From Pantoea sp. A4 (GTDB taxonomy: Bacteria > Pseudomonadota > Gammaproteobacteria > Enterobacterales > Enterobacteriaceae), in NCBI RefSeq assembly GCF_000295955.2, contig NZ_ALXE01000036.1, positions 1 to 64,000 on the forward strand: 64,000 nt of DNA, given 5' to 3'. The translations under genes were made by a program, and so were the position numbers. Of this stretch, positions 1 to 14,925 are shown in pieces (within the stretch, counting starts at the first letter, position 1; each line of letters begins with the position of its first letter). The notes below the pieces were generated by a model. The model searched no databases. It was not told the DNA's origin and saw nothing but the letters and a program-made list of their open reading frames with translations.

Positions 1-3000
1 CTGAGCGGCACGGCAGAAGCAGGCAGCACAGTGTCTGTTTATGACGGTACTGAACTGCTGGGTACGGTCACTGTAGGTACTGATGGAAGCTGGAGTTTCA
101 CCACGCCTTCACTGGGCGATGGCGACCACAGCCTGACCACCACGGTGACGGATGCGGCGGGCAACGTCAGCCCAGCCTCTGATCCAATCAGCTTCACTGT
201 GGATACCGTTGCACCTGAAGCGGCAACCGATCTGCAACTAGCGAACGACAGTGGCAGCCTGGTGGTGCCGATTGCGGCCGGTGGCGACACCAACGACAGC
301 ACGCCAGTGCTGAGCGGCACGGCGGAAGCGGGCAGCACCGTGTCTGTCTATGACGGCACCGCACTGCTGGGTACGGCCACCGTAGGACAGAACGGCAACT
401 GGAGCTTCACCGTTCCAGCCCTTAATGATGGCGCACACAGCCTGACTACCACCGTGACCGATGCGGCCGGTAACGTCAGCCCGGCGTCTGAGGCTATCGT
501 CTTTACTGTCGATACCGTGGCACCGGAAAGCGTCAGCGGGGTCACCGTGACCGACAACGTGGGCGATTCGCAGGGCCAACTGACATCGGGTGCCACTACC
601 GATGACAACACGCCAACCTTCGCCGGTCAGGCGGAAGCGGGTGCGGTGGTCAAAGTCTACGATGGCGGCACATTGCTGGGCAGTACCTCTGTGGATACCG
701 ACGGTAGCTGGAGCTTCACGCCGAATGCTTTAAGCAACGGTGTGCACAGCTTTACCACTACCGTGACCGATGCCGCAGGCAACGTCAGCGACGCCAGCCC
801 GACATTTAATCTGACCATTGCAGGCTCTGTACCGCCAACCAGCAGTTCACTGGTCGTTACTGATGACACCGGATCGACTCTGGTAGAGCTGGCTAATGGC
901 GCTTCAACGCACGACAACACCCCAACCCTGAGCGGCTTTGCTGGCGCGAATGATGCCATCACGCTGTACAACGGTGACGTGGTGATTGGCAATACCACCG
1001 CCGATGCAAACGGGCAGTGGGTGTTTGATACCAGCCTGCTGCCGGATGGCACCTATGCCTTCCATGCCACGGCGACCAATGCGGTGGGCAACAGCAGTGA
1101 TTCTGTGACTATCACCATTACTATCGACACCGTAGACCCAGCAGCGGCAGGTGATCAGACGCTGGTGAACGACAACGGCACCACGCCGGTTGTTATTGCG
1201 GACGGCAGTGCTACCAACGACAACACGCCAACCCTGAGCGGTACGGCAGAAGCGGGCAGCGTGGTCACCGTGTCCGATAACGGTAACGTGATCGGCAGCA
1301 CAACGGCGGGCGACGACGGCAGCTGGAGCTTCACCACACCAACCCTGAGCGATGGCGATCACAGCCTGACCACCACCGTGACAGATGCAGCAGGTAACAG
1401 CAGCCCGGCCAGCGCTCCGATTGGCTTTACGGTTGATACCGTCGCACCTGAGGCGGTCAGCGGGGTCACCGTGACTGACAACGTGGGCGACAGCCAGGGC
1501 GAGCTCGCCAGTGGCGCAACCACCGATGACAACACACCAACCTTTGCCGGTCAGGCGGAAGCTGGTGCGGTGGTTAGCGTCTATGATGGCGATACCTTGC
1601 TGGGCAGCGTCACCGCAGGTCAAGACGGCAGCTGGAGCTTCACGCCGGATGCTCTGACTAACGGCGCACATAGCTTCACTACCACCGTGACCGATGCGGC
1701 AGGCAATGTTAGCGCCATCAGTCCGGCGTTTGATCTGACCATTGACGCGGGCGCACCGCCGGTAACCACGACACTGGTGGTAACTGACGATACCGGTGCA
1801 ACGCTGGTGGAACTGGCGGATGGGGCGTTTACCCATGACAGCACGCCAACCCTGAGTGGTCTGGCGTCAGCAAGTGCACTGATTACGCTGTATAACGGCA
1901 ATACCGTGATTGGCTTCGCCACTGCCGATACCGAAGGTAAATGGGTATTTGATACCAGTGCGTTGCCGGACGGCAGCTACGCGTTCCACGCGGTGGCGAC
2001 TGACTCCGTCGGTAACAATACTGACTCTGTCACTATCAACATCACCATCGATACCGTGGCACCGGATGCGACCAGCGGGGTCACCGTGACCGACAACGTG
2101 GGCGATAGCCAGGGCGAGCTCGCCAGTGGCGCAACCACCGATGACAACACGCCAACCTTCGCCGGTCAGGCGGAAGCGGGCGGGGTGGTGAAAGTCTACG
2201 ATGGCGACACCTTGCTGGGCAGCGTCACCGCAGGTCAAGACGGTAGCTGGAGCTTCACGCCGGATGCCCTGACCAACGGTGCGCACAGCTTCACTACCAC
2301 CGTGACCGATGCGGCAGGCAACGTCAGCGATGCCAGCCCGGCGTTTGACCTGACCATCGCGGCGGGTGTACCGCCAACCACCAGTTCGCTGGTGGTGACC
2401 GACGACACCGGCGCAACGCTGGTAGAACTGGCAAACGGTGCATCAACCCACGACAACACCCCAACCCTGAGCGGCCTGGCGGGTGCCAATGACGCTATCA
2501 CGCTGTACAACGGTGATGTGGTGATTGGCAATACCACGGCGGATGCAGACGGCCAGTGGGTATTCGATACCAGCACGCTGCCGGACGGCACCTATGCCTT
2601 CCACGCGGTAGCCACGGATGCGGCAGGCAACAGCGCGGACTCTGTCACCATTACCGTGACTATCGACACCGTGGCCCCGGAAGCGGCAGGCGATCAGACG
2701 CTGGTGAACGACAACGGCCAAACCCCAGTGACTATCGCTGACGGCAGCGCCACCAACGACAGCACGCCAACCCTGAGCGGCACGGCGGAAGCAGGCAGCG
2801 TGGTGACGGTATCCGATAACGGCAACGTGATCGGCAGCACCACGGCGGGCGACGACGGCAGCTGGAACTTCACCACCCCAGCGCTGACCGACGGCGACCA
2901 CAGCCTGACCACCACCGTGACGGATGCCGCCGGTAACAGCAGCCCGGCCAGCGATCCCGTCAGCTTCACGGTAGATACCCAGGCTCCAGCGGCGGCTGGA

Positions 3001-6000
3001 GATATTACGCTGAGCAACAACGAAGGCAGCGCTGCTATCCCGGTTCCGGCAGGTACTGCAACCAACGATCCGACGCCAGCGCTGAGCGGTACAGCGGAGG
3101 CAGGCAGCACCGTCACCGTGACCGATAACGGCAATGTGATCGGCAGCACCACAGTCGGCAACGATGGCAGCTGGAGCTTCACCACGCCTGCACTGGGCGA
3201 TGGCGACCACAGCCTCAGCACCACGGTCACTGATCCGGCTGGCAATACCAGCCCGGCCAGCGATCCGATTGGCTTCACGGTGGATACGGATACGCCGGAT
3301 GCGGTCAGCGGGGTCACCGTGACCGACAACGTGGGTGACAGCCAGGGCGAACTCGCCAGTGGCGTAACCACCGACGACAACACGCCAACCTTCGCAGGTC
3401 AGGCGGAAGCGGGGACGATTGTCCGGCTCTATGACGGTGATACGCTACTGGGTAGCGCGACGGTGGGTACGGACGGCAGTTGGAGCATCACGCCAGATGC
3501 CCTGACCAACGGTGCGCACAGCTTCACTACCACCGTGACCGATGCGGCAGGCAACGTCAGCGCGGCAAGTCCGGCGTTTGACCTGACCATCGCGGCGGGT
3601 GTGCCGCCAACCACCAGCTCGCTGGTGGTGACCGACGACACCGGTTCGACGCTGGTTCAGTTGCAGAACGGTGCCTTCACCCATGATGACACCCCAACCC
3701 TGAGCGGCCTGGCGGGTGCCAATAACACCATCACGCTGTACAACGGTGATGTGGCAATTGGCAATACCACGGCGGATGCAGACGGCCAGTGGGTGTTTGA
3801 TACCAGCACGCTGCCGGACGGCACCTATGCCTTCCACGCGGTGGCCACGGATGCGGCAGGCAATGACGCCGACTCCATCACCATCAATATCACTATTGAT
3901 ACGCTGGCACCGGATGCGGCAGGCGATCTGACGCTGACCAACAACAACGGCGCAACCCCAGTGACCATCGCTGATGGCGCGCCAACCAACGACAGTACGC
4001 CAGCTCTGAGCGGTACGGCGGAAGCGGGCAGCGTGGTAACAGTATCCGATAACGGCAACGTGATCGGCAGCACCACGGCGGGCGACGACGGCAGCTGGAG
4101 CTTCACCACCCCAGCCCTGACCGACGGCGACCACAGCCTGACCACCACCGTCAGCGATGCAGCGGGTAACATCAGTGGCACCAGCGATCCTGTCACCTTC
4201 ACTCTGGATACCGTGCCACCTGCGGCGGCAACCAACCTCACGGTCACCGATGACGTCGGCGACAGCCAGGGAGTACTGACTGCCGGTGCAACCACCGACG
4301 ACCGTACGTTAACGCTGGCCGGTGATGCGGAAGCTAACACCGTTGTGCAGGTTTCCGACGGCACGGTGTTGCTGGGTAGCACCACGGCGGGAACCGATGG
4401 TAGCTGGACCTTCACCACCGATGCCCTGAGTAATGGCCTGCACAGCCTGAATGTGACCGTTACCGATGCCGCAGGCAACGTTAGCCTTGCCACGACACCG
4501 TTCAACGTCACCGTCGCGGGCGATCTGCCTCCGGCGACCAACTCACTCGAAGTGACCGATGATACCGGTGCGACGCTGGTGCAGTTGGGTGAGGGTGCCA
4601 ATACCCATGACAACACCCCAACCCTGAGCGGCGTGGCGAACCCTAATGATGCCATCACTATTTACAACGGTGATGTCGTTATCGGTACCACCACCGCCGA
4701 TGAAAATGGTCAGTGGGTGTTTGCTACCACCACGCTGCCGGACGGTGACTATGCGTTCCACGCCCTGGCCACTGATGCAGCTGGCAACTCGGCTGATTCC
4801 GGCACCATTAACATCACCATTGATACCGTGGCACCGGATGCGGCGTCAGGCGTTACGTTGACCAATGACCAGGGCGGCACTATCCCTGCGGGCGGCGCAA
4901 CAAATGACAACACGCCAACCGTCAGCGGTAGCGCAGAACCGGGCAGTACTGTGACCGTTTCTGATGGCGACACCGTGCTGGGAAGCACCACCGTGGGTGA
5001 CGATGGCACCTGGACTTACACTACACCACCACTCAACGATGGTGACCACAGCCTGACGACAACAGTGACCGATCCGGCGGGCAACACCAGCCCGGCCACC
5101 GATCCTGTGGCCGTCACGGTGGATACCCAGGCACCGGCGTCTGCGGGCAATGTCCAGTTGAGCAACGATGAGGGCGACAATCCTCAACCGATTGCCAATG
5201 GCGGCTCAACCAACGACGTGACACCGGTTCTGAGCGGTACGGCGGAACCTGGCAGTACGGTCACCGTTTCTGATGGCGGCAACGTCCTGGGTTCAACCAC
5301 CACCGACAGCGAGGGTAACTGGAGCTACACCACGCCTGCTCTGGATGAGGGCGATCACAGCCTGACCACCACCGTAACCGACCCGGCCGGTAATACCAGC
5401 CCGGCGAGCGTACCGGTTACCGTCACCGTAGATACCACTGCACCGGCGGCGGCGGATAACGTTGCATTGACCAATGATGCGACCGGACAGCCGATCACCG
5501 AAGGCCAGTCAACCAGCGATGTTACGCCGGTGCTGAGTGGCACAGGGGAAGTGGGCAGTACGGTAACGGTGACTGATGGTGATGCGGTACTTGGGACCAC
5601 TACGGTCGATGCCGATGGCAACTGGAACTTCACTACACCGACCCTTGGCGACGGGGATCACAGCCTGTCTGCCACGGTGACTGACCCGGCCGGTAACAGT
5701 AGCGCCGCCAGCGATCCGATCAGCTTCACGGTGGATACTGCGGCACCAGCCGTAGCCAGCGAAGTGGTGCTCATCAACGACATCGACACTCCGCCAGTGC
5801 AGATTGTGAGCGGTGGCATCACCAATGACGCAACGCCAGTGCTGAGTGGCATCGGTGAAGCCGGTACCCTTGTGATTGTGTCTGATGGCGTTAACCCGCT
5901 GGGCAGCACCACCGTTAATGACGACGGCACCTGGAGCTTCACGACCCCGATTCTGGGCGAAGGGGAGCACAACCTGAGCGTCACCCTGGTGGATGCCGCA

Positions 6001-9000
6001 GGCAACAGCAGCCCGGCGACAACCCCTATCACCTTCACGGTCGATACGTTGCCACCGGCAACGGCGGGCGAGCTGTCGCTGGAAAACGACAACGGCAGTT
6101 CGCCACAGCCGATTGCGGAGGGAGGACTCACCAACGATGCAACGCCGCTGTTTAGCGGCAGCGCAGAAGCGGGCAGCACGGTGACCGTCAGTGATGGCGA
6201 TACTGTTCTGGGGAGTGTGATTGCCGGTCCTGATGGCAGCTGGAGTTTCAGCGTGCCAGCGCTGGGCAATGGCGACCATAGCCTGAGTGCCACAGTGACC
6301 GATGCGGCAGGTAACAGCAGTTCCGCCACCACGCCGATCACCTTCACCGTCGATGCGACGGCACCTGCGACGGCGACAGACATTGTGCTCAACAATGACA
6401 ATGGCACAGGTCTGGTGCTGATCGCGGATGGCAGCTACACCACAGACAACACCCCGCTGCTGAGCGGGAATGCTGAAGCAGACAGTGTGGTCACTATCCT
6501 GGATGGCACCACGGTGCTCGGCTCGGTGGTGGCTGATGGGGACGGGGTCTGGAGTTTCAATACGCCAATCCTGAGCGAAGGCAACCATAGCCTGAGCGTG
6601 ACAGTGACGGATGCAGCAGGCAACGTAAGCACCGGCAGTGATGCCATCAGCTTCACGGTGGACACAGTGGCACCTGCCACGCCAGCGGATGTGGTTCTGA
6701 ATAACGACAATGGCGCAACGCCAGTGGCGATTGTCACCGGCGACTACACCAACGATGCAACGCCAGTTCTGAGTGGTAGTGCGGAAGTGGGCAGCACGGT
6801 CTACGTCTATGATGGCGACGACCTGCTGGGGACCGCCAGCGTCAACGGTGACGGCAGCTGGAGCTATACCGCCAGCCTCGCCGACGGCAGCCACAGCCTC
6901 AGCGCCACGGTGGTCGATGATGCAGGTAACACCAGCCCGGCCAGTGCACCAGTCACCTTTGTGGTAGACACCGTAGCACCTGCTGCCGCGGATGCGGTAT
7001 TGCTGAACAATGACGTTGGCAGTACACCGGTGGTGATTAACGATGGTGATATCACCAATGACGCAACGCCTGTCCTGAGCGGTACGGCAGAGATCGGCAG
7101 CACGGTGTACATCTATGACGGCAGTGATACGCCAATTGGGTCGCTGATTGTGGCGGACGACGGTGCCTGGAGCTTCACGCTGCCACCGCTGGGTGAAGGC
7201 GGTCACAGCATTACGACCGTGGTCACTGATGCGGCGGGTAACAGCAGCGCTGCAACAGCGGCAATCACCTTCACCGTGGATACCATTGCACCGGAGGCAG
7301 TCACCGACCTGGTGGCGGAAGATGCGGATGGCAACCCATTAAGCGGCGCAACCAGCGACAACGTCCCAGTACTGAACGGTACGGCGGAAGCCGGGGCGAT
7401 TGTCACCTTGTATGACGGTGATAATCCGATTGGTTCGGTACAGGCGGATGCCACCAGCGGCGCATGGAGTTTTACCGTGCCGCAGCTGGCGGATGGCAGC
7501 CATACCCTGAGCGCACTGGCGACCGATGCCGCAGGAAACGTCAGCCCGGCGGGTAACGCCGTGACGCTGAACGTGGATGCGACAGCGCCGGAAACCTCAG
7601 ACTTTACCGTGACCAACGACAATGTCACTCCAGGCGTGCTAGTACCGAATGACGGCACGACCAACGACAACACACCTCTGCTGAGCGGCAACGCGGAAGC
7701 GGGTGCTCTGGTGACCATTTACGATAACGATGTAGAGATTGGTTCGGTACAGGCCGATGCGATCACCGGCGACTGGAGCTTCAACACCAACGCGTTGGGT
7801 GAAGGTAGCCATCCGTTGAGCGTGACCGTGACCGATGCGGTGGGCAACGTTAGCTCAGCGTCAACGGTAGTCACCATCAACGTCGATACCATCGCGCCTG
7901 ATGCTGTAGGTGACCTGGTGCTGAACAACAACGCCGGAGCAACGCTGGTGCCGATCGCCGATGGCGGTTCCACCAACGACACCACGCCAGAACTGACCGG
8001 TACGGCAGAAGCGGGCAGTATCGTGACGGTTTACTCCGGTGAACTGGTGCTGGGCTCTGTCAGTGTGGGTGCGGACGGTAACTGGATCTTTATTACGCCA
8101 GAAGGGACCCCAGGCACGACCTATACCCTTGACGTCACGGTCACGGATGCCGCAGGCAACGTGAGCGAACCGGCCTCGGTGACCTTTACCATCGACACCA
8201 CGGCACCGGATGTGGCGGGCGATCTGGCCCTGAACAACGACCTGAATGAGACTGAAGTACCGATTGCAGTCGACAGCAGCACCCGCGATAACACGCCAGT
8301 GTTTAGCGGCACCGCTGAACCGGGCGGCATCGTGACCATCTCGGATAACGGCGTTGTGTTGGGCAGTACTGTAGCCGCAGCAGGCACCGGCGAATGGAGC
8401 TTTACCACGCCAACACTGGCTGAGGGCGACCACAGCCTGACCACGACGGTAACGGATGCGGCAGGTAACGTTGGGCCAGCAAGTGAAGGCTATGACTTTA
8501 CTGTCGATACTGTGGCACCAGAGGCGATTAGCGACCTGGCGCTGAGCAACGACAATGTCACCCCAGCAACCGGCATTGCCGATGGTGCGCTGACCAATGA
8601 CAACACACCGTTGTTGAGCGGCACCACCGAAGGCAATGGGATCGTCACCGTTTATGATGGCGATGTCCTGCTCGGCTCCGTGGTGGCAAATGACGCAGGT
8701 GTCTGGAGCTACAACGCCAGCCTGTCCGAAGGGCTACACACCCTGAACGTCACGGTGACCGATGCCGCAGGTAACGTCAGTGCTCCGGCTTCGATTAGCC
8801 TGGATGTTGACTCCGTGGCACCAGATGCCGTAGACAATCTCACCATCGTCAATAACAACGGCGCTGCGCCGGTCGCCATTGGCGATAACACGACGACCAA
8901 CGACAACACACCGCTGATCAGCGGCAGTGCGGAAGTGGGCAGTATTGTCACTATCATTGACGCCAACCTCGGCGTACTGGGCAGCGTTGCCGTGGGTAAC

Positions 9001-12000
9001 AGCGGCAGTTGGAGCTTCTCGCCAACGCTGGACGATGGTACTTACACCTTGACCGTTACGGTCACTGATGCGGCAGGTAATGTCAGCGATGCTACTGATC
9101 CGTTCACCTTCACCGTGGATGCCACCGATCCGAATGTCACCACGCTGATTGCCAGCGATGATAACGGCGCTACGCCGTTTGAAATCGGCGATACCGGGCT
9201 GACCAACGACAATACGCCGTTGTTGTCAGGGGCAACCACCGAGGCAAACGCGATCATTACCCTGTATGACAACGATGTGGAGATTGGTTCTACCACAGCG
9301 GATGCCGGGGGTAACTGGAGCTTTAGCCCGGCGTTACTGACCGACGGAGACCATGTCTTTACCGCCACGGTCACCGATGAGATCGGCAACGTTAGCCAGG
9401 CGTCTGCGCCATACACCATTACGGTGGATGCAACCGCACCTGATGCTGCCAGCGAGCTGCTGCTGCAAAACAACAGCAACGCAACGCCGGTAGATATTGC
9501 GAACGGTGGCCTCACCAACGACAGCACACCGCTGTTCAGCGGGGCCGCGGAAGCCAATAGTCTGGTGCGTATTTATGTCGATGGCGTGGAGCAGGGTTCT
9601 GTGACGGCCGACTCCAGCGGCGAGTGGAGCTATGTGTTCAGTCCAGCGCTGACTGACGCTACGCATACACTGTCCGCCAGCGTCACCGATGCAGCGGGTA
9701 ACGTCAGCGGCTTGTCCAGCGTGACCGTCACCGTGGATACCATCGCACCGGATCAAATCACCACTTACACCGTGAATAACAACGCCGGTGCAGTGCCTGT
9801 GGCTATCCTCGATGGCGATAGCACCAACGACAGCACCCCGGTTCTGCGTGGCACCACCGGTGAGCCTGGCTCACTGATTCAGGTCTACTCAGATGGCGTG
9901 CTGGTGGGATCGGCCACCGTGGGTGATAACAACGTATGGCGTGTAGAAACCTCTGCACTGCTGGATGGTACGCACATCCTCACCATCACCGCGACGGATG
10001 CGGCTGGTAACGTAAGCACGGCGTCAGCAGACTTCACGTTAACCATCGACACCGTATTGCCAGACCCGGTTGATGACCTGGTGGTCTTCGACAATGCCGG
10101 TGCCTCAACGGGTGAGCTGGCCTATGGTGAAATCACGGATGACAGTACGCCAACGCTCTCGGGAACCGCTGAACTGAACAGCATCGTCTCTATCTATGAT
10201 GGATCGACGCTGCTCGGGACTGCGGTGACTGATGCAGACGGCAACTGGACCTTCACCACTGCGGTGTTGAGCAATGGTCGCCACGACTTCACCACCACCG
10301 TCACCGATGAAGCGGGTAACGTCAGTGGTGCGGCACCGAACCCATCGTTTGCGATTAACATCGAAGCGGATCTGCCGCCTGCCACCAGCACGCTGCAAAT
10401 CACCGATGACAGTGGGCCAGTACCGCTGGCGGTAGCAGACGGTGACGACACCAAAGACTCCACACCGGTTCTCACCGGCGTAACGGCCACCGGCACTTAC
10501 GTCGATATTTCCATTGATGGCACCGTAGTTGCGGCCAGTGTGACGGTGGATGCGGACGGGCAGTGGAGCTATACCCCAACCACCGCGCTGTTGGATGGCA
10601 CGCATACTATCTCAGTGGTGGTGATTGATGCGGTGGGTAACCCTGGTGAAACGGCCTCGGCCACGATTACCGTCGATACCCTTGCCCCAGAGGCGGTGGA
10701 TAACCTGCTGGTGAGCAATAACAACGGCGCAACGCCGGTAGAAATTGCCAACGGCACGGCCACCAACGACAACACCCCTGCGGTATCGGGGACGGCGGAA
10801 GCCGGCGGCCTGGTTACCATCTACGATGGCACCACGGTGCTGGGCTCCACCGTTGCCGATGCCACCAGCGGTGCCTGGACCTTCACCAGCCCGCTGTTGA
10901 GCAACGGTGGCCACTCTATCAGCGTGACGGTAACGGATGCGGCGGGCAACGTCAGTCAGCCTTCTGCGACTACCGTCTTCCTGGTGGATACTATCGCTCC
11001 GGCTCCGGCCACTGGCCTGACGGTCAGCAACAACAACGTTACGCCAAACGTGACTGTGCCTAACGGCGGTACCACCAACGACAATACGCCAGCCGTCAGC
11101 GGCCAGGCCGAAGCCAACAGCATCGTCACCATTTATGATGGCACGCTGGTACTGGGATCGGTCGTTGCCAGCGCGACCGGCGCGTGGAGCTACACCACCA
11201 CGACACTGGGCGAAGGTACTCATACCCTGAGCGCCAGAGTAACAGACGCGGCGGGTAACGTCAGTGTGGCCTCCAGCACCGCCACGGTGGTGGTGGATAC
11301 CGTGGCACCAACCGGCTTGACGCTGAACGCCAGCAACAACGACGGCTCTACGCCGGTGCTGATTGCCAACGGCGGCCTGACCAACGACAGCACGCCGCTG
11401 TTGAGTGGGCAGGCAGAGGCGAACAGCGTGGTCAGAGTGTATGACGGGGCTAACCTGCTGGGTTCAGTAGTGGCAGGCAGCACCGGAGCGTGGAGTTTCA
11501 TCACCACCACCGCGCTGGCGCAGGGTGCTCATACGCTGAGCGCCACCGCAACCGATGCGGCGGGTAACACCAGTACGGCTGTCACCACAACGCTGAATAT
11601 CGACTCGGTAGCGCCTGGAGCCACTACGCTCACCGTGACCGATAACGTCGGTGCGATTACCGGTGCGGTCACCAGCGGCACGGCAACGGATGACAATACG
11701 CCAACCCTGAGCGGCACCGCTGAGGCAGGCAGCATTGTCACCATTGTTGATGGCAGCACGGTGCTGGGTTCTGTGGTGGCGGACGCTACCAGCGGTGCAT
11801 GGACCTTCACCACCAACGCCTTGAGCGATGGCACGCATCCTCTGAGCGTGACGGTGAAAGATGCTGCGGGGAACACCAGTGCCGCCACCAGCTTCTCGCT
11901 GGTGGTCGATACCACGGCACCTGTGGCCTCAACGCTGACCATCAGCAACAACAACGTGACGCCAAACGTCACGGTCACCAACGGCGGCACCACCAACGAC

Positions 12001-14925
12001 AACACGCCACTGCTGAGCGGCACGGCGGAAGCGGGCAGCATTGTCAAAATCTACGACAATGGCGCCTTGCTGGGTTCCGTGGTGGCGAATGCCACGACCG
12101 GGGCCTGGAGCTACATCACCTCAGCGCTGACGGATGGCACCCATCCGCTGAGCGTCACAGTGACCGATGCCGCAGGTAACGTCAGTGGGACCACCAGCGC
12201 CAGCGTGATTATCGATACGCTGGCTCCAACCGGGCTGACCTTGAGTGCCAGCAACAATAACGGCGCAACGCCAGTATTGATTGCCAACAACGGCATCACC
12301 AATGACAGCACGCCAACCCTGAATGGGGTGGCGGAAGCGGGCAGCCGTGTGGTGATCACCGAAGGCACCACGGTGATTGGTTCTACCACGGCGGGCAGCA
12401 ACGGGCAGTGGAGTCTGGTGGTAACAACCGCACTGGGCCAGGGCGCGCATACGCTGAGCGCCACGGCAACCGATGCGGCAGGTAACACCAGCACGGCGGT
12501 CACCACCACCTTCACTGTGGATACCATCGCGCCAGCCGCCAGCAGTCTGACGGTCACTGATGATGTAGGACCAAATCAGGGCGCGTTGGCGAACGGCGCC
12601 TTCACGGATGACACCACACCAACCCTGAGCGGCACTGCCGAAGCGGGTAGTCTGGTAACCATCTATGACGGTACGACGGTGCTGGGTTCTGTGGCCGCTG
12701 ACGCCACGACCGGCGCGTGGAACTACACCACCAATCCGTTGAGTAGCGGTGCTCATGCGCTGAACGTAACGGTCACCGATGCCGCAGGCAACACCAGCGT
12801 AGCGTCGACCACAGTGAATATCACCGTGGATACCACTGCGCCGGATGCTTCGACGCTGGTACTGACCAACGACAACGTGACGCCAAACACCACCATTGCG
12901 GCGGGGAGTTCCACCAACGACAGCACCCCACGTCTGAGCGGCGTGGCGGAGCCAGGCACGATTATCACCATTTACGACAACGGCAACGTGTTGGGCAGCA
13001 CCACCACCAATGCCACTACCGGTGCATGGAGCTTTAACGTCACTACCGCGCTGACCGATGGCTTCCATCCGATCAGCGTGACCGTGACGGATGCCGCAGG
13101 TAACGTCAGCGGGACCACCACGGCATCAGTGACTGTCGATACCGTGGCACCAACCGGCCTGACGCTCTCTGCCGCGAACAATAACGGCACCACCGTAGTG
13201 GCGATTGCCAACAACGGCGTGACCAACGACAGTACGCCACTGCTGCGTGGTAATGGTGAGATCGGAGCCAAAGTGTATGTCTACGACGGCACTACGCTGC
13301 TGGGCAGCACCACGGTGACCAGTGCGGGCACCTGGAGCTTCGTCACCTCGACGCTGAGCCAGGGTCTGCACACGCTGAACGTCAACCAGGTGGATGCTGC
13401 CGGAAACATCGGTGCGACCTCTGCGGTGACGCTGACCGTAGATACCGTGGCACCGGGCGCGAGTACGTTGACGGTCTATGATGATGTGGGCACCAGTCAG
13501 GGCTTCCTGACCAGTGGTGCGGTCACGGATGACAACCGACCAACCCTGGCAGGCACGGCCGAAGCCGGTAGCATCGTTACCGTCTACGACGGCACAACCG
13601 TGCTGGGATCGGTCACGGCGAACGCCACGACCGGTGCCTGGACTTACACCACCAACGCGTTGAGCGAGGGTAACCATACGCTGAGCGTGAAGGCGACGGA
13701 TGCGGCGGGTAATACCGGCGTCTCCTCAACCGCAGTCACCATTACGGTGGATACCATTGCGCCAACGGCTTCTACGCTGGCCATCACCAACAACAACGTG
13801 ACGCCAAACGTCACGGTAGCAAATGGTGCCGCAACCAACGACAACACGCCGTTGTTGAGCGGGTCAGCAGAGGTGGGCAGTGTGGTCACCATTCTGGATG
13901 GCACCAACGTGCTTGGCTCGGTCACCGTAGGCAGTGCAGGGACCTGGACCTTTGTCTCCAGCGCGTTGGGCGAAGGCACGCATACCATTAACGTCAGCGT
14001 CAGAGATACTGCCGGTAACGTGAGTGGAACCACCTCGGCCACCATCATTGTGGACACCATTGCGCCAGTGGGCCTGACGGCGGCGGCGGCCAACAACAAC
14101 GGCAGCACGCCAGTGGCGATTGCCAACGGCGCGGTCACCAACGACAGCACACCGCAGTTGAGCGGCAGTGGTGAAGTGGGGGCCAAAGTCAGTGTTTACG
14201 ATGGCACCACGCTGCTTGGTACGACAACTGTTGCCAGCAACGGCACCTGGAGCTTCGTCACTTCGACGCTGTCGCAGGGAACCCATACGCTGGTCATCAA
14301 CCAGACTGATGCGGCCGGTAACACCGGAGCCAACGTCACGCTCACGCTGACAGTGGATACGGTAGCACCGAATGCCTCAACGCTGACGGTCACCAACAAC
14401 GATGCGACGCCAAACGTGACGGTGCCGAACAACGGCGCAACGCGTGATGCAACGCCGCTGTTGAGCGGTACGGCGGAAGCGGGTGGTCTGGTCACTATCT
14501 ACGATGGTGCAACGCTGCTGGGTTCAGTGGTGGCGAATGCCACTACCGGGGCATGGACGTATCAAAGCGGCACGCTGAGTAACGGCACGCACACCCTGAG
14601 CGTGACGGTCACGGATGCAGCAGGCAACGTGGGCAACGCGGCAACCTCGACAGTGATTGTGGATACTGTTGCGCCGAACGCGCCAACGTCGCTGGTGGTG
14701 AATAATGCCGGGACCATCCTCACCGGTCTGGGTGAAGCGGGAACCACCGTCACGGTGCGTGATGCTGGCGGCAACGTGGTGGGTACGGGTACGGTGAACA
14801 GCGGCGGCAGCTTCTCTGTCACGCTGACCACGGCGCAGACCACCGGTGCGGCGTTGGCGGTTACGCTGACGGATGCGGCGGGCAACGTTTCTAACAGCGC
14901 CCCGGCAACCGGTGCCATCCTGATC
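1..14925 (+). repeat. About 48 tandem Ig-like coding repeats (about 300 bp each)
   Basis: Unit boundaries (codons for DTxAP or variants such as AGVPP) recur every 300-310 bases, for example near 202, 511, 823, 1126, 1435, 1744, 2050, 2360, 2664 and 2974, and continue to about 14662. Two blocks show a period-three super-repeat of about 920 bases: roughly 511-4825 (types TDNVGDSQG, VPPTTSSLVV, LxNDNGxTP) and 10987-14660 (types NNNVTPNV, GLTLxAxNNNG, TDxVGxxxG). The middle block (about 5100-10100) is more diverged. Confidence 0.9.

Noticed and set aside
31-33. GTG at base 31 as start of the adhesin
   Set aside because: The frame is open to the window edge and the repeat unit begins before it, so this is an internal codon.
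1-14925. Many long open frames on the minus strand and in other plus frames of the adhesin, up to 565 residues
   Set aside because: They arise from the repetitive, biased codon use of the adhesin gene, lack ribosome sites and have repetitive low-complexity translations.
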